Shown: in pieces, positions 5,431 through 5,554 of the stretch
Numbering within the stretch: position 1 is the first letter of the stretch
How the letters are laid out: the number at the start of each line of letters is the position of its first letter
NCBI GenBank assembly: GCA_023268595.1
Contig: JALQUD010000068.1
Coordinates: 1 to 5,554, forward strand
Reading direction: 5' to 3'
Length of the DNA stretch: 5,554 bases
Origin: Candidatus Saccharimonadia bacterium
Lineage (GTDB): Bacteria; Patescibacteriota; Saccharimonadia; Saccharimonadales; UBA4665
Notes under the pieces: model-generated
Told to the model about the DNA's origin: nothing
Databases searched by the model: none
What the model saw: the letters and a program-made list of their open reading frames with translations, nothing else
Translations under genes and position numbers: made by a program

Positions 5431-5554
5431 TCGCTGCCGCTGGCTGGTACGTAACGGCCACACGACCACGCCGACCACCGATGATGAGTCTATCCAGCCA
5501 AAATGACGACTGTCCGAACTGTGCAGCCGGTTATCGCCTTCCAGGAATATCTTG
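5425..5554 (-). CDS. S26 family signal peptidase (signal peptidase I-like), C-terminal fragment entering from the right edge
   Basis: The minus strand is open from the window edge to a TAA at 5425-5427, giving the last 42 residues, KIFLEGDNRLHSSDSRHFGW onward to QRQRL. GDNR followed by SSDSRHFG is the box E signature of S26 signal peptidases, which cut N-terminal signal peptides at the outer face of the cytoplasmic membrane; the Asp/Ser/Arg of SDSR shape the active site. The trailing VVGVVVWPL strand also fits. The catalytic Ser and Lys (boxes B and D) and the membrane anchor lie outside the window. There is no membrane segment after box E. The related S26-type maturation protease of nickel superoxide dismutase shares this motif and cannot be excluded from the fragment. 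The gene converges on the Crp-like regulator, overlapping its end by six bases. Confidence 0.88.
   Translation of the reverse strand, partial: KIFLEGDNRLHSSDSRHFGWIDSSSVVGVVVWPLRTSQRQRL

Overview
The window looks like a bacterial chromosome fragment built around trehalose and stress physiology. Coding is dense, GC is slightly above half by eye, and Shine-Dalgarno sites are canonical for some genes. A fused OtsA-OtsB enzyme, a YeaQ/GlsB-type membrane protein, a Crp/Fnr-like regulator and an S26 signal peptidase together would fit a Patescibacteria/Saccharibacteria-type genome. That is my recollection of gene content, not a measured placement, and I hold it loosely.

Layout: (1) Positions 2-1555 (+) hold the 3' part of a GH13 trehalose-synthase-like enzyme, cut off by the left window edge. 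(2) A 99-base gap (1556-1654) holds two promoter-like elements and a hairpin with a U-tract. (3) Positions 1655-3898 (+) encode a complete bifunctional trehalose-6-phosphate synthase/phosphatase. (4) A hairpin around its stop codon and a strong bidirectional terminator (3951-3987) close this half. (5) On the minus strand, a 79-residue unknown protein (4582-4343) precedes a GlsB/YeaQ/YmgE-family membrane protein (4291-4007). (6) A divergent intergenic region (4583-4710) holds a 13-base odd palindrome plus an extra half-site. (7) A Crp/Fnr-family regulator runs to 5430 (+), with a debatable start at 4711 or 4738. (8) The C-terminal end of an S26 signal peptidase (minus strand) enters from the right edge and overlaps the regulator's 3' end by six bases.

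How the genes may work together: the OtsAB fusion makes trehalose from UDP-glucose and glucose-6-phosphate in one polypeptide. The GH13 enzyme probably interconverts maltose and trehalose. The small membrane protein belongs to a family often linked to general or envelope stress. The Crp-like regulator is divergently placed and lacks the usual cAMP-binding signature; it is the obvious candidate local regulator, but nothing in the sequence proves the link. No mobile element, CRISPR array, tRNA or rRNA was seen. I do not see a clearly new biological system. The least explained parts are the unknown 79-residue protein, the operator-like palindrome and the regulator's unusual 5' end.
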